From assembly GCF_000203915.1 (NCBI RefSeq), contig NC_008390.1, positions 2,976,001-3,040,000 on the forward strand: DNA of 64,000 bases, written 5' to 3'. Below are positions 43,287 to 52,449 of this stretch, piece after piece. Numbering within the stretch: the first letter of the stretch is position 1; each line of letters starts with the position of its first letter. The notes under the pieces were generated by a model, which had not been told where the DNA came from, did no database searches, and worked only from the letters and a program-made list of their open reading frames with translations. Position numbers and translations under genes: made by a program. The DNA comes from Burkholderia ambifaria AMMD (GTDB taxonomy: Bacteria; Pseudomonadota; Gammaproteobacteria; Burkholderiales; Burkholderiaceae).

Positions 43287-43997
43287 TCAGGCCGGCTCGC
43301 AGCAGCGCTCGCGCGCGGCCGCCAGCGCCTCGCGGAATTCCACCAGCTCCGCGATCGTCAGCATCGGCAGCCCGTGCTGCTGCGCGAAACGCTCGACGTC
43401 GTCGCCGCGCGTCATCGTGCCGTCCGGATTCATCAGCTCGCACAGCACGCCGGCCGGCTTCAAACCCGCGAGGATCGACAGGTCGACCGTTCCTTCGGTG
43501 TGACCGCGGCGCGCCAGCACGCCGCCCGGTTGCGCACGCAACGGAAACACGTGGCCGGGGCGCACGATGTCGTACGGCTTCGCGTCGTCGGCGATCGCCG
43601 CGCGAATCGTCGTCACGCGGTCGGCCGCGGACACGCCGGTATGCACGCCTTCGCGTGCCTCGATCGATACGGTGAACGCGGTGCCGTTGCGGCTCTCGTT
43701 GGTCTGCACCATCGGCGGCAGCTCGAGCGCGCGGACCTTGTCGTCGGTCAGGCACAGGCACACGATGCCGCTGCATTCGCGGATCAACAGCGCCATCGTC
43801 TCGGGGGTGATGCGCTCGGCGGCGACGATCAGGTCGGCCTCGTTTTCCCGGTCGTGATCGTCCTGCAACACGACCGCGCGGCCCGCGCGCAATGCGTCGA
43901 GCGCGGCGGCGATGCGCGGCGGCACCGGTTCGGAATCGAGCAACGGGAGATCGGCAAAGGCGTCGGCAGGTGCCGACGAAACGGACAGGAAGGACAT
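43287..43997 (-). CDS. ribB: 3,4-dihydroxy-2-butanone-4-phosphate synthase (riboflavin synthesis)
   Basis: A 236-residue enzyme that converts ribulose 5-phosphate to 3,4-dihydroxy-2-butanone 4-phosphate and formate. The active-site sequences [16 protein letters not shown] and [21 protein letters not shown] are present, and there is no GTP cyclohydrolase II domain, so it is the single-function RibB form. The ATG at 43997 has GAGGAG upstream. An FMN riboswitch lies in the long leader, so the enzyme is made when FMN is low. No other rib gene is nearby, which is the usual state for this orphan riboswitch-controlled copy. Confidence 0.95.
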   Translation of the reverse strand: MSFLSVSSAPADAFADLPLLDSEPVPPRIAAALDALRAGRAVVLQDDHDRENEADLIVAAERITPETMALLIRECSGIVCLCLTDDKVRALELPPMVQTNESRNGTAFTVSIEAREGVHTGVSAADRVTTIRAAIADDAKPYDIVRPGHVFPLRAQPGGVLARRGHTEGTVDLSILAGLKPAGVLCELMNPDGTMTRGDDVERFAQQHGLPMLTIAELVEFREALAAARERCCEPA

Positions 43998-44114
43998 GTG
44001 AAACGCTCCTCGCAATTTCGATTTGGGCGAAAAACGTTTCAGGGCATTGCAAACAGACAGAACGACAACCCGCTCCGCACGCACGGCGAAGCGGCCCTGA
44101 CGGACATGACTATC

Positions 44115-44263
44115 TGCACATCTTCTCTCATCCGGACTATGACCGTCGGCTCTGGCATTCGACCAGATCTGCTGACCCCGCGCGGTTGCGCGGGCGCTCG
44201 CGGGCTCGCCGGCTTTCGCCAGCCTACCGCCGGTGGGGAATTTCGCCCCGCCCTGAAGACGCA
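44115..44263 (-). ncRNA. FMN riboswitch (RFN element) of ribB
   Basis: On the minus strand the leader carries the RFN signature: CAGGGCGGGGCGAAATTCCC, then ACCGGCGGTA, a variable GC-rich arm, GATCTGGTCGAATGCCAGA, CCGACGGTCATAGTC and CGGATGAGAGAAGATG in the conserved order. It binds FMN. Between it and the ribB start is an inverted repeat, TGAAACG (43999-44005) with CGTTTCA (44035-44041), which encloses the GAGGAG ribosome site. This suggests control of translation start. Confidence 0.95.
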
Positions 44264-44474
44264 CTGATTGCCGGCCGGGAATGCCCCGGAAAACCGGCGG
44301 GCCAAGCATACCTCAGCTGCGCGCGCCGCGCAGCCAACCACACCTAAAACCTTACTGACGACTCCGTCTAGCGGCATCGTCCGAACGGCCGGTAGCAGGC
44401 CGACATCAGGCCGGTGCGGCCGTCCCGAACGGCACCGGGCGCCGGCCCGACCCGGACCGGCAACCCGCCCGCGC

Positions 44475-45158
44475 TCAGCCTGCCGCGTGCGCGGCGTCGG
44501 GCACGAGCCAGCGCGGCGGCACTTCGGGGCTCACCGTCACGCGGAACGCGCGCGCTTCGCTGTCGCCCGGGTTGCGCAGGCTGTACGGCTGGTCGGCGTC
44601 GAACACGATCGCGTCGCCGGTCGCGAGCAACTGGCGGCGATCGTGCACGCTGACTTCGAGCGTGCCCTCGCTGACGACCAGGTTGACCGTCGTGCCGGGC
44701 GCGCGGCGCGTGCCGGGCTCCGTGTGCAGCGGCGCGATCCGCAGCTCGTGGAATTCGGCCGCGGCCGGTTCGCCCTCCGGATACAGCGCACGCGCCGAGA
44801 AACGGCCGCTCGAGCTGACGACGCGCGCCGCGCGCTCCGCCGCCAGGTGCTCGAAGCCGTTCACCGCGTGGCGGCGCAGGAACGCGGCGACCGACACCTT
44901 CAGCGCCGCGGCGATCTTGCAGAGCACCTTGATCGACGGCACGCTGCGTGCGGATTCGATCTGCGCGAGCATCGCACGCGATACGCCGGACAGACGCGCG
45001 AGCGCATCGAGCGACAGTTGCCGCTCGGCACGCAAGCGCGCGAGGTTCACGCCGACGACCTGCTCGAGGAGGTCGAGCGACGCGGCCGCTCGCGCGCCGG
45101 CGGCCTCGCCGGACTCGAAGGAAGACACGTCGCGCACCAGCGCCAGGGATGAAGACAT
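44475..45158 (-). CDS. XRE helix-turn-helix regulator with C-terminal cupin
   Basis: A 227-residue transcription factor with an XRE helix-turn-helix (residues about 36-90, LARLRAERQLSLDALARLSGVSR, then MLAQIESARSVPSIKVLCKIA) and a C-terminal cupin sensor (RAPGTTVNLVVSEGTLEV, LLATGDAIVFDADQPYSLRNPG). Such PuuR- or SutR-like regulators control amino-acid, polyamine or efflux genes. It lies 200 bases downstream of an MFS efflux gene on the same strand and upstream of the ribB riboswitch. The start ATG at 45158 is the only good one in frame. The ligand is unknown. Confidence 0.88.
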   Translation of the reverse strand: MSSSLALVRDVSSFESGEAAGARAAASLDLLEQVVGVNLARLRAERQLSLDALARLSGVSRAMLAQIESARSVPSIKVLCKIAAALKVSVAAFLRRHAVNGFEHLAAERAARVVSSSGRFSARALYPEGEPAAAEFHELRIAPLHTEPGTRRAPGTTVNLVVSEGTLEVSVHDRRQLLATGDAIVFDADQPYSLRNPGDSEARAFRVTVSPEVPPRWLVPDAAHAAG

Positions 45159-45358
45159 AGCATGGCCTCCGGGCCGCCGTGCGGCCCTGCGAATGGGGTG
45201 AGCCGGAATCGGGTTGCGCCACGAACGGCGCGTATCGAGACGCTATCACCCGGCCCTGCCGCGGCAAACGAAGTTATCTTCACACCGTTATCAGCATCGC
45301 GGAGGAATGCGTTCGTCGCGAACGTTTTCCCGTCGCGATGGCATCGGCGCAGCGCCGC

Positions 45359-46534
45359 TCAATGCGCGGCCGGCGCCGCGCCGCGCGCCGGCGCGCGCGC
45401 ATCGAGCCGCATCGCGAACCACGTGACGACGAGCGCCGCGAACGTCACCGCGACGGCGACCCACGGCAGCGCATCGAGCGCGAAGCCGTGTTCCAGCGCC
45501 AGTCCGCCGAGCCACGCACCGCCCGCATTGCCGACGTTGAAGGCGCCGATGTTCAGCGTCGACGCGAGATGCGGCGCGCTCGCGGCCTTCTCGACGACGC
45601 GCGCCTGCAGCGGCGGCACCGTCGCGAACGCGGCGATCCCCCACACGAACACCGTCACCGCGGCCGCGACCGGCAGGTGGCTCGTCTTCGCGAACACGGC
45701 CATCACCGCCATCAGCGCGACCAGGATCGCGATCAGCGACGGCATCAACGCGCGGTCGGCAAGCTTGCCGCCGAGCGTGTTGCCGACCGTGAGCCCGGCG
45801 CCGAACAGCACGAGGATCAGCGCGACCGCCCGCGGCGAATAGCCGGTGACGGTTTCGAGGATCGGCGCGATGTACGTGAACACGACGAACACGCCGCCGA
45901 AGCCGAGCACGGTCATCAGCAGCGCGAGCCAGACCTGCGGCTCCTTCAGCACGCGCACTTCGTGGCCGAGGCCGACGGGGCCGCCGTCATGACGGTTCGG
46001 CACCAGCAGCGCGACGCCGCCGAGCGACAGCACGCCGAGCGCGGCGACGATCCAGAACGACGCGCGCCAGCCGAGCAGTTGGCCGACGAACGTGCCGAAC
46101 GGCACGCCGAGCACGTTCGACAGCGTAAGGCCCGTGAACATCAGCGCGATCGCGCTCGCGCGCTTGTCGGCCGGCACGAGCGACGCGGCGACCACCGCGC
46201 CGATCCCGAAGAACGAGCCGTGCGCGAACGACGTGACGACGCGCGCGACCATCAGCATCGCGTAGCCGGACGCGCTCGCGCACAGCACGTTGCCGACGAT
46301 GAAGATCGCCATCAGCAGCAGCAATGCGGCCTTGCGCGGCATGCGGCTCGTCAGCACCGCGAGCAGCGGCGCGCCGACCGCGACGCCGAGCGCGTAGCCG
46401 GTGACGAGCAGGCCGGCCGACGGCAGCGACACGGCGAGGTCGTGCGCGACTTCGGGCAGGAGCCCCATGATGATGAATTCGGTAGTGCCGATGGCAAACG
46501 CGCTGATCGCGAGCGCCAGTAACGGGATGGGCAT
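45359..46534 (-). CDS. DHA1-type MFS efflux transporter (AraJ/YdhP-like)
   Basis: A 391-residue twelve-helix MFS exporter of the DHA1 group. It starts MPIPLLALAISAFAIGTTEFIIMGLLPEVAHDL, the hallmark of AraJ, YdhP and SotB-like sugar or drug efflux proteins. Motif A-type loops (TSRMPRKAALLLLM) and the helix-5 G-rich region (TGLTLSNVLGVPFGT) are visible. The ATG at 46534 is chosen since upstream residues are non-hydrophobic. It is divergent from a LysR regulator across 147 bases with a clear LysR box, so it is probably under that regulator's control. Confidence 0.9.
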   Translation of the reverse strand: MPIPLLALAISAFAIGTTEFIIMGLLPEVAHDLAVSLPSAGLLVTGYALGVAVGAPLLAVLTSRMPRKAALLLLMAIFIVGNVLCASASGYAMLMVARVVTSFAHGSFFGIGAVVAASLVPADKRASAIALMFTGLTLSNVLGVPFGTFVGQLLGWRASFWIVAALGVLSLGGVALLVPNRHDGGPVGLGHEVRVLKEPQVWLALLMTVLGFGGVFVVFTYIAPILETVTGYSPRAVALILVLFGAGLTVGNTLGGKLADRALMPSLIAILVALMAVMAVFAKTSHLPVAAAVTVFVWGIAAFATVPPLQARVVEKAASAPHLASTLNIGAFNVGNAGGAWLGGLALEHGFALDALPWVAVAVTFAALVVTWFAMRLDARAPARGAAPAAH

Positions 46535-46647
46535 GACGTTCTCCGGATGGCGGCGGACGCGGCGCCCGGTCGGTGCCGCACCGCACAAAAAAGCAGGATG
46601 TGCGCGCATTGTCCCGAATACGCCTATCTTTGATAATTGGCGTGGCA

Positions 46648-46664
46648 TTTGAACCATTTTCAAA
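46648..46664. promoter_or_regulatory. LysR-type operator between the efflux gene and its regulator
   Basis: TTTGAA-CCATT-TTCAAA is a perfect inverted repeat with six-base arms, and it contains the T-N11-A core. It lies 17 bases before the LysR start, in the divergent gap. Confidence 0.65.
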
Positions 46665-46681
46665 AAATTCTGGAAAATCCC

Positions 46682-47614
46682 ATGGATCGACTGGGCGACA
46701 TCCGGCTGTTCGTCGAGGCGGCGGAACTGGGCAGCCTGTCAGCGGCCGGGCGCAAGCTGAACCTCACGCCGGCCGCCGCGAGCGCGCGCCTCGCGAAGCT
46801 CGAGGCCAAGGTCGCGACGCGACTGTTCGAGCGCTCCACCAGACAGCTGCGGCTCACCGACGAAGGCCGGCTCTACCTGAACTGCTGCCGGCAGGCGCTG
46901 CAGGCGCTCGACGACGCGCACGCGCTGCTGCAGGAAGGCCGCAACGTGGTGGCCGGCAAGGTGCGGCTGTCGTCGACGTCCGATTTCGGCCGCAACCAGC
47001 TGCTCGACTGGCTCGACGAATTCACCACGCTGCATCCGGGCGTCACGTTCTCGCTGACGGCGTCCGATTCGGCGTCGAACCTGTGGCAGGACGAAATCGA
47101 CCTCGCGATCCGCTTCGCCGCGCCACCCGACGGCGCGTTGATCGCGCGCCGGCTGGCCGCGAACCGGCGCGTACTGTGCGCGGCGCCGTCGTTCGTCGCG
47201 CGCCACGGCGTGCCGGCCGATCCGCACGATCTGGCCCGCTTTCCCTGCAACGTGATCACGATCGCGTCGGGCCCGATGAACACGTGGCGCTTCACGCGCG
47301 GCGACGAAGTCCAGACGCACACGGTGCCGGTGTCGACCGCGTTCGAGACCAACGACGGCGGCCTCACCCGCGAATGGACGCTGCGCGGCCACGGCATCGC
47401 GCTGAAGTCGCTGTGGGACATCGCCGACGACGTGCGCGCCGGCCGGCTGCGCGTGCTGCTGCCCGACTGGCGGCACCAGGACGCGCCGCTGCACGCGATC
47501 TATCACAGCAAGCGCTACATGGCGCCGCGCGTGCGCGTGCTGCTCGACTTCCTCGCCGAACGCTTCGCGCGCGAGGAAGCGGCGCTCGACGACCTGCTGA
47601 ACGCGTGCCGCTGA
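46682..47614 (+). CDS. LysR-family regulator divergent from an MFS efflux gene
   Basis: A 310-residue LysR regulator of the CrgA-like branch, starting MDRLGDIRLFVEAAELGSLSAAGRKLNLTPAAASARLAKLE. The effector domain follows (KVRLSSTSDFGRNQLLDWLDEF, IDLAIRFAAPPDGALIARRLA). The ATG at 46682 is preferred to the one at 46637, whose extra residues are outside the family. It is divergent from a DHA1-type efflux gene with an inverted repeat between, so it most likely regulates that gene and itself. The inducer is unknown. Confidence 0.9.
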   Translation: MDRLGDIRLFVEAAELGSLSAAGRKLNLTPAAASARLAKLEAKVATRLFERSTRQLRLTDEGRLYLNCCRQALQALDDAHALLQEGRNVVAGKVRLSSTSDFGRNQLLDWLDEFTTLHPGVTFSLTASDSASNLWQDEIDLAIRFAAPPDGALIARRLAANRRVLCAAPSFVARHGVPADPHDLARFPCNVITIASGPMNTWRFTRGDEVQTHTVPVSTAFETNDGGLTREWTLRGHGIALKSLWDIADDVRAGRLRVLLPDWRHQDAPLHAIYHSKRYMAPRVRVLLDFLAERFAREEAALDDLLNACR

Positions 47615-47891
47615 CGCCGACACTGACGCTCGCGTGCGCCGCCCTATCAGGGTCGGAGCGGGCAGAACGGCGTCGCGCGGCCGCAACCCGCCGCCCGCCC
47701 GGGACGGCGCGTAAAGCTATAATGGAAGGCTTGCCCGACGGCTTTTCACGCGTGCACGCCACGCTCGCTCGACGCGCACCGCGCGCCCCGGTCCGCCACG
47801 CGGCGCCGGCACGAGCCGCTGCATCGCTGCAGCCGTCCCGATACACCCTTGACGACGCCCCCAGGTCAACCACTGCGAACGGCGAATCCCC

Positions 47892-49265
47892 ATGACGAAA
47901 AAAGTTTACGTAAAGACCTTCGGCTGCCAGATGAACGAGTACGACTCGGACAAGATGGTGGACGTGCTCAATGCGGCCGAAGGCCTCGAAAAGACCGATA
48001 CCCCGGAAGACGCGGACATCATCCTGTTCAACACGTGCTCGGTGCGTGAGAAGGCGCAGGAAAAGGTGTTCTCCGACCTCGGCCGCGTGCGCGAGCTGAA
48101 GGAAGCGAAGCCGGGCCTGCTGATCGGCGTCGGCGGCTGCGTCGCCAGCCAGGAAGGCGCGTCGATCGTGTCGCGCGCACCGTACGTCGACCTCGTGTTC
48201 GGCCCGCAGACGCTGCACCGCCTGCCGCAGATGATCGACCAGCGCCGCGCGAGCGGCCGTGCACAGGTCGACATCTCGTTCCCCGAGATCGAGAAGTTCG
48301 ACCACCTGCCGCCCGCGCGCGTCGAGGGGCCGAGCGCGTTCGTGTCGATCATGGAAGGCTGTTCGAAGTACTGCAGCTACTGCGTCGTGCCGTACACGCG
48401 CGGCGACGAAGTGTCGCGCCCGCTCGACGACGTGCTGACCGAAGTGGCCGGCCTCGCCGACCAGGGCGTGCGCGAAGTCACGCTGCTCGGCCAGAACGTG
48501 AATGCATACCGCGGCGCGCTGACGGCCGGCTCGACGGAAATCGCCGATTTCGCGACGCTGATCGAATACGTCGCCGACATCCCCGGCATCGAGCGCATCC
48601 GCTACACGACGTCGCACCCGAAGGAATTCACGCAGCGCCTGATCGACACCTACGCGAAGGTGCCGAAGCTCGTGAGCCACCTGCACCTGCCGGTCCAGCA
48701 CGGCTCCGACCGCATCCTGATGGCGATGAAGCGCGGCTACACGGTGCTCGAATACAAGTCGGTGATCCGCAAGCTGCGCGCGATCCGCCCGGACCTGTCG
48801 CTGTCGACCGACATGATCGTCGGCTTCCCCGGCGAGACCGAGGAGGATTTCGACAAGATGATGGCGCTCGTGCACGAGATGAGCTACGACACCAGCTTCT
48901 CGTTCATCTACAGCCCGCGCCCCGGCACGCCGGCCGCGAACCTGCACGACGACACGCCGCGCGAGGTCAAGCTCAAACGCCTGCAACATCTGCAGGCGAC
49001 CATCGAGGAAAACGTCGCGCGCATCAGCCGGTCGATGGTCGGGAAGGTCGAGCGGATCCTCGTCGAGGGCCCGTCGCGCAAGGATCCGAACGAACTGTCG
49101 GGCCGCACCGAGAACAACCGGGTCGTGAATTTCCCGGCGCCGCTCGCGTCGCACCCGCGCCTGATCGGCCAGATGATCGACGTGAAGATCAACCATGCGT
49201 ACCCGCATTCGCTGCGCGGCGAGCTGCTGCTCGTGAGCGACGACGCGAGCGCGGCCACCCATTGA
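47892..49265 (+). CDS. miaB: tRNA-2-methylthio-N6-isopentenyladenosine synthase
   Basis: A 457-residue radical-SAM methylthiotransferase that adds a methylthio group to i6A37 in tRNA. The N-terminal cluster cysteines are Cys12 ([11 protein letters not shown]), one near residue 48 (FNTCSVRE) and one near 83 ([10 protein letters not shown]). The radical SAM motif is CSKYCSYC. The C-terminal TRAM domain ends the protein. A TATAAT -10-like box lies at 47718-47723. It heads the conserved series miaB-phoH-ybeY-corC-lnt, with phoH 33 bases downstream. Confidence 0.97.
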   Translation: MTKKVYVKTFGCQMNEYDSDKMVDVLNAAEGLEKTDTPEDADIILFNTCSVREKAQEKVFSDLGRVRELKEAKPGLLIGVGGCVASQEGASIVSRAPYVDLVFGPQTLHRLPQMIDQRRASGRAQVDISFPEIEKFDHLPPARVEGPSAFVSIMEGCSKYCSYCVVPYTRGDEVSRPLDDVLTEVAGLADQGVREVTLLGQNVNAYRGALTAGSTEIADFATLIEYVADIPGIERIRYTTSHPKEFTQRLIDTYAKVPKLVSHLHLPVQHGSDRILMAMKRGYTVLEYKSVIRKLRAIRPDLSLSTDMIVGFPGETEEDFDKMMALVHEMSYDTSFSFIYSPRPGTPAANLHDDTPREVKLKRLQHLQATIEENVARISRSMVGKVERILVEGPSRKDPNELSGRTENNRVVNFPAPLASHPRLIGQMIDVKINHAYPHSLRGELLLVSDDASAATH

Positions 49266-49298
49266 CCGACTGACGCCCGACAGGAGCCCGACGCTACT

Positions 49299-50345
49299 TT
49301 GAAGACCGTCCAAGCACTGGAATTCACCGCGCCGCGCGAAGACAACGCGCGCCTCGCCAACCTCTGCGGCCCGCTCGACGAGAATCTGCGGCAGATCGAA
49401 CAGGCGCTCGACGTCACGCTCGCGCGGCGCGGCCACCGGATCACGATCCGCGGGCGCGGCGCGAAGCTCGCGCTCGCGGCGCTCGAGAACTTCTACAACC
49501 GCTCGCGCGATCCGCTGTCGGTCGACGATATCCAGCTCGCGCTGGTCGAAGTGCGTCACACCGCCGGCAACGGCCGCCAGGACACGCTCGACGTGCGCTT
49601 TCGCGGCGACCCGGACCATCCGTTCGACGAACCGGCCGTGCAGCTCGACGACGCGGGGCCCGAGGAGGAACCTGGGCCGAAGCTGTACACGCGGCGCGCC
49701 GACCTGCGCGGGCGCACGCCCGCTCAGCGCGAATACCTGAAGCAGATCCTGTCGCACGACGTGACGTTCGGCATCGGGCCGGCCGGCACCGGCAAGACCT
49801 ACCTCGCGGTTGCGTGCGCGGTCGACGCGCTCGAGCGCGACCAGGTCAAGCGGATCGTGCTGACGCGCCCGGCCGTCGAGGCCGGCGAGCGGCTCGGCTT
49901 CCTGCCGGGCGATCTCGCGCAGAAGGTCGATCCGTACCTGCGGCCGCTGTACGACGCGCTGTACGACCTGCTCGGCTTCGACAAGACGGCGAAGATGTTC
50001 GAGCGCCAGATGATCGAGATCGCGCCGCTCGCGTACATGCGCGGCCGCACGCTGAACCACGCGTTCATCATCCTCGACGAGGCGCAGAACACGACGCCCG
50101 AGCAGATGAAGATGTTCCTCACGCGGATCGGCTTCGGCTCGAAGGCCGTCGTGACCGGCGACACGAGCCAGGTCGACCTGCCGCGCGGGCACAAGAGCGG
50201 CCTGGTGGAGGCGCAGCAAGTGCTCGGCGGCGTGCGCGGCATCGCGCTCACGCGCTTCACGAGCGTGGACGTCGTGCGTCATCCGCTCGTCGCGCGCATC
50301 GTCGAGGCGTACGACGACTTCCACGCGCAGCACAAGGACGTGTGA
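49299..50345 (+). CDS. ybeZ: PhoH-like ATPase (YbeZ)
   Basis: A 348-residue PhoH-family P-loop ATPase that works with the RNase YbeY in rRNA processing. The Walker A motif is [13 protein letters not shown] and Walker B is [35 protein letters not shown] follows. The N-terminal RNA-binding-like region precedes about residue 120. The start is TTG at 49299, with GGAG about 14 bases upstream, which fits the family start but is an unusual codon. It lies between miaB and ybeY in the conserved order. A terminator follows it. Confidence 0.94.
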   Translation: MKTVQALEFTAPREDNARLANLCGPLDENLRQIEQALDVTLARRGHRITIRGRGAKLALAALENFYNRSRDPLSVDDIQLALVEVRHTAGNGRQDTLDVRFRGDPDHPFDEPAVQLDDAGPEEEPGPKLYTRRADLRGRTPAQREYLKQILSHDVTFGIGPAGTGKTYLAVACAVDALERDQVKRIVLTRPAVEAGERLGFLPGDLAQKVDPYLRPLYDALYDLLGFDKTAKMFERQMIEIAPLAYMRGRTLNHAFIILDEAQNTTPEQMKMFLTRIGFGSKAVVTGDTSQVDLPRGHKSGLVEAQQVLGGVRGIALTRFTSVDVVRHPLVARIVEAYDDFHAQHKDV

Positions 50346-50390
50346 CGCACGGGCGGCGCCCGCGCGCCGCACCGGCCCACGGCCCGGCCC

Positions 50391-50416
50391 GCCCGACGGC
50401 GCGCCGGGCTTTTTTT
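50391..50416 (+). terminator. Terminator-like hairpin between phoH and ybeY
   Basis: A stem GCCCG / CGGGC with a nine-base GC-rich loop is followed by a run of seven T (50410-50416). It suggests that ybeY has its own promoter, although the series is often one operon. Confidence 0.65.
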
Positions 50417-50497
50417 CGCTCGCACGCGGCCGGTGCGAATTCGGGAGCGATCGGCCGTTTGGTGTATCCTCAACGCGTTCCAATCGCCGCACCCGTC

Positions 50498-51283
50498 ATG
50501 AAATCTTCCCGTTCTCGCAAGTCCGGGCGCGACCAGTCCGCCGCGCCCGATTCCCCCCGTGTTTCGCTGTTCGATGCGAAGGGCAAGGCCCGGACCGTCG
50601 CCGCGCAAGGGCTGCGAATCGACTTCCCGGATGGCCGCAGCCTGATGTTCGACCTGTCGGGCAGCTCGGGCGACACGGCCGTCGCGATCGTCGCGCAGCA
50701 CAACGACCCGGCGATGCGCGCGAAACTCGCGCTGCAGCCCGAGCATTACGACAGCGTGACCCTGCACGTCGGCGCCGAGCCCGCGCCGCGCGAGGAGGAA
50801 ATCGCGGAAATGGCGGACGAGCCGCGCGAACTCGAGTTCGACCTGTCCGTGCAGTACGGCGACGAAGTCACCGGCGACGTCCGCAAGGCGTGCCCCAAGC
50901 GCAAGCTGATCGCCGAGTGGATCGAGCCGGCGCTGTTCTCGAGCGCGCAGCTCACCGTGCGCTTCGTCGGCGAGGAAGAAGGCCGCACGCTGAACGACGG
51001 CTACCGCCACAAGGACTACCCGACCAACGTGCTGACCTTCGCGTACGATCCGCTGCCCGACGGCACCGTGATCGGCGACCTCGTGCTGTGCTGCCCGGTC
51101 GTCGAGAAGGAAGCGCAGGAACAGGGCAAGCCGCTCGCGGCCCACTACGCGCACCTGCTGGTGCACGGCGCGCTGCACGCGCAGGGCTACGATCACGAGA
51201 CGAGCGAAGAAGACGCCGCCGAAATGGAAGCGCTCGAAGTCGCCATCCTCGCGAAGCTGGGCTTCCCGAACCCGTACCAGTAA
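50498..51283 (+). CDS. ybeY: Endoribonuclease YbeY with N-terminal extension
   Basis: A 261-residue protein. The last 157 residues (from Met105, [12 protein letters not shown]) are the single-strand-specific metallo-RNase YbeY, which matures the 16S rRNA 3' end. The zinc motif is [15 protein letters not shown] (H-x3-H-x5-H), and NVLTFAYDP and [12 protein letters not shown] are present. The first 104 residues are extra compared with E. coli YbeY (155). They keep Burkholderia-type codon bias without a stop and look like a small beta-rich domain ([16 protein letters not shown]). An internal start at 50810 with GAGGAGGA upstream would give a standard YbeY, so two forms are possible. Confidence 0.92.
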   Translation: MKSSRSRKSGRDQSAAPDSPRVSLFDAKGKARTVAAQGLRIDFPDGRSLMFDLSGSSGDTAVAIVAQHNDPAMRAKLALQPEHYDSVTLHVGAEPAPREEEIAEMADEPRELEFDLSVQYGDEVTGDVRKACPKRKLIAEWIEPALFSSAQLTVRFVGEEEGRTLNDGYRHKDYPTNVLTFAYDPLPDGTVIGDLVLCCPVVEKEAQEQGKPLAAHYAHLLVHGALHAQGYDHETSEEDAAEMEALEVAILAKLGFPNPYQ

Positions 51284-51297
51284 GAGCCGTCCGCGCC

Positions 51298-51930
51298 ATG
51301 CGCCACGCCGCAATGCTGCCGCCCGCCTACCCGCCGTCGATCGGCGAGGGAAGGCTGCTGACGCAAGACGAACTGGCGGCCTCGCTCGCGCACACGATGC
51401 GCGACTGGGACGGCCAGCAGGATCTCTGGCTGTTCGGCTATGGCTCGCTGATCTGGAACCCCGGGCTGCCGACCGTCGCCGCCGTGCGCGGCAAGGTACA
51501 CGGCTACCATCGCGGGCTCTACCTGTGGTCGCGCGTGAACCGCGGCACGCCCGAACGGCCGGGCCTCGTGCTCGCGCTCGATCGCGGCGGCTCGTGCTCG
51601 GGCATCGCATTCCGGCTCGCCGGCCCGACCGCGCAGCCGCATCTCGAAACCTTGTGGAAACGCGAGATGCCGATGGGCTCGTACCGGCCCGCGTGGCTGC
51701 CGTGCTCGCTCGAGACCGGCGAACGCGTGAACGCGCTGGCCTTCGTGATGCGCCGCGACGCGCCGGCCTACACGGGCAAGCTGACCGACCCCGTCGTGAA
51801 GGAAGTGTTCGGCTGCGCGGCCGGCCGCTACGGCACGACGCTCGACTATGTGAGCCGCACCGTGGAGGCGCTGCGTGCGAGCGGCATCCCCGATCGCGCG
51901 CTGGAAGGGCTGCTCGCGCGATGCCGGTGA
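51298..51930 (+). CDS. ChaC-like glutathione-specific gamma-glutamylcyclotransferase
   Basis: A 210-residue enzyme of the ChaC family, which splits glutathione to 5-oxoproline and cysteinylglycine in the cytoplasm. The GGCT motif LWLFGYGSLIWNPG is near residue 45, followed by the family sequences GYHRGLYLWS, NRGTPERPGLVLALDRGGSC and KREMPMGSYRP (catalytic Glu region). The ATG at 51298 lies 14 bases after the ybeY stop, so it is in the same transcript. It sits between ybeY and corC, where E. coli has no gene. Confidence 0.9.
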   Translation: MRHAAMLPPAYPPSIGEGRLLTQDELAASLAHTMRDWDGQQDLWLFGYGSLIWNPGLPTVAAVRGKVHGYHRGLYLWSRVNRGTPERPGLVLALDRGGSCSGIAFRLAGPTAQPHLETLWKREMPMGSYRPAWLPCSLETGERVNALAFVMRRDAPAYTGKLTDPVVKEVFGCAAGRYGTTLDYVSRTVEALRASGIPDRALEGLLARCR

Positions 51931-51992
51931 CGTTCGACAGGCGGGCGCGCGCCACGCCCAAGCAAGCGAAAGGATGCCCCGCGGGAGGCGCC

Positions 51993-52148
51993 ATGTCGAT
52001 GAAACCGTCACGCGGATCGCGCGGCGCGCTGGCCGCGCTGCTCGTCGCCGCGAGTGTCGCGCTGTCCGGCTGCGGCGTCCTGGGCTGCGGCGGCGTCGCG
52101 ACCAACGGCGCGGCGGGCGGCGGCTGTTCGGCCGGCATGCGCTTCTGA
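51993..52148 (+). CDS. Small glycine/cysteine-rich lipoprotein
   Basis: A 51-residue predicted lipoprotein. The signal peptide ends in the lipobox VALSGCG (Cys27), and the mature part is only about 25 residues, rich in Gly and Cys (VLGCGGVATNG, GGGCSAGMRF). GGGAGGCGCC stands before the ATG at 51993. Such short lipoproteins are easily missed in annotation. It lies between chaC-like and corC genes in the same direction. Lnt, which acylates lipoproteins, is encoded 1.2 kb downstream. The function is unknown. Confidence 0.7.
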   Translation: MSMKPSRGSRGALAALLVAASVALSGCGVLGCGGVATNGAAGGGCSAGMRF

Positions 52149-52449
52149 ATTTCCGGAGCCTGCGCGGGCCCCCTCGGCCCGCCCGAGCCGCGACGAAATG
52201 TCGCCGGCACCGACCGACCGGCCGGTCGCCGTTGCGCCCCGCTTTTTTGCCGCCGCTGCCCCGGCGCGTCGTTCTGGGATAGGATGGAGACGAAGGACGG
52301 CGGCGCCCGGCGCGGCCGTTCCCGAGCGGGGCCCGCGCGCGCCGCGTGCCCCCGGCCGGACGGCCGGGGTGACACGGCCGCGCCATGCCCTTGGTGTATC
52401 CTTGCCTACTCCGTGACCGCGCGCCCCGGCATGACCCGGGCGCACCACC
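52149..52449. other. Intergenic region before corC
   Basis: A 301-base, very GC-rich gap without a convincing gene. It contains TTGGTGTATCCT (52391-52402), a 12-base word also found before ybeY (50459-50470), and probably the corC promoter. Confidence 0.45.

Noticed and set aside
47364..50492. Minus-strand open frame of over 1000 codons across miaB and phoH
   Set aside because: A shadow of two well-recognised genes. The low-complexity composition and lack of a start context rule it out.
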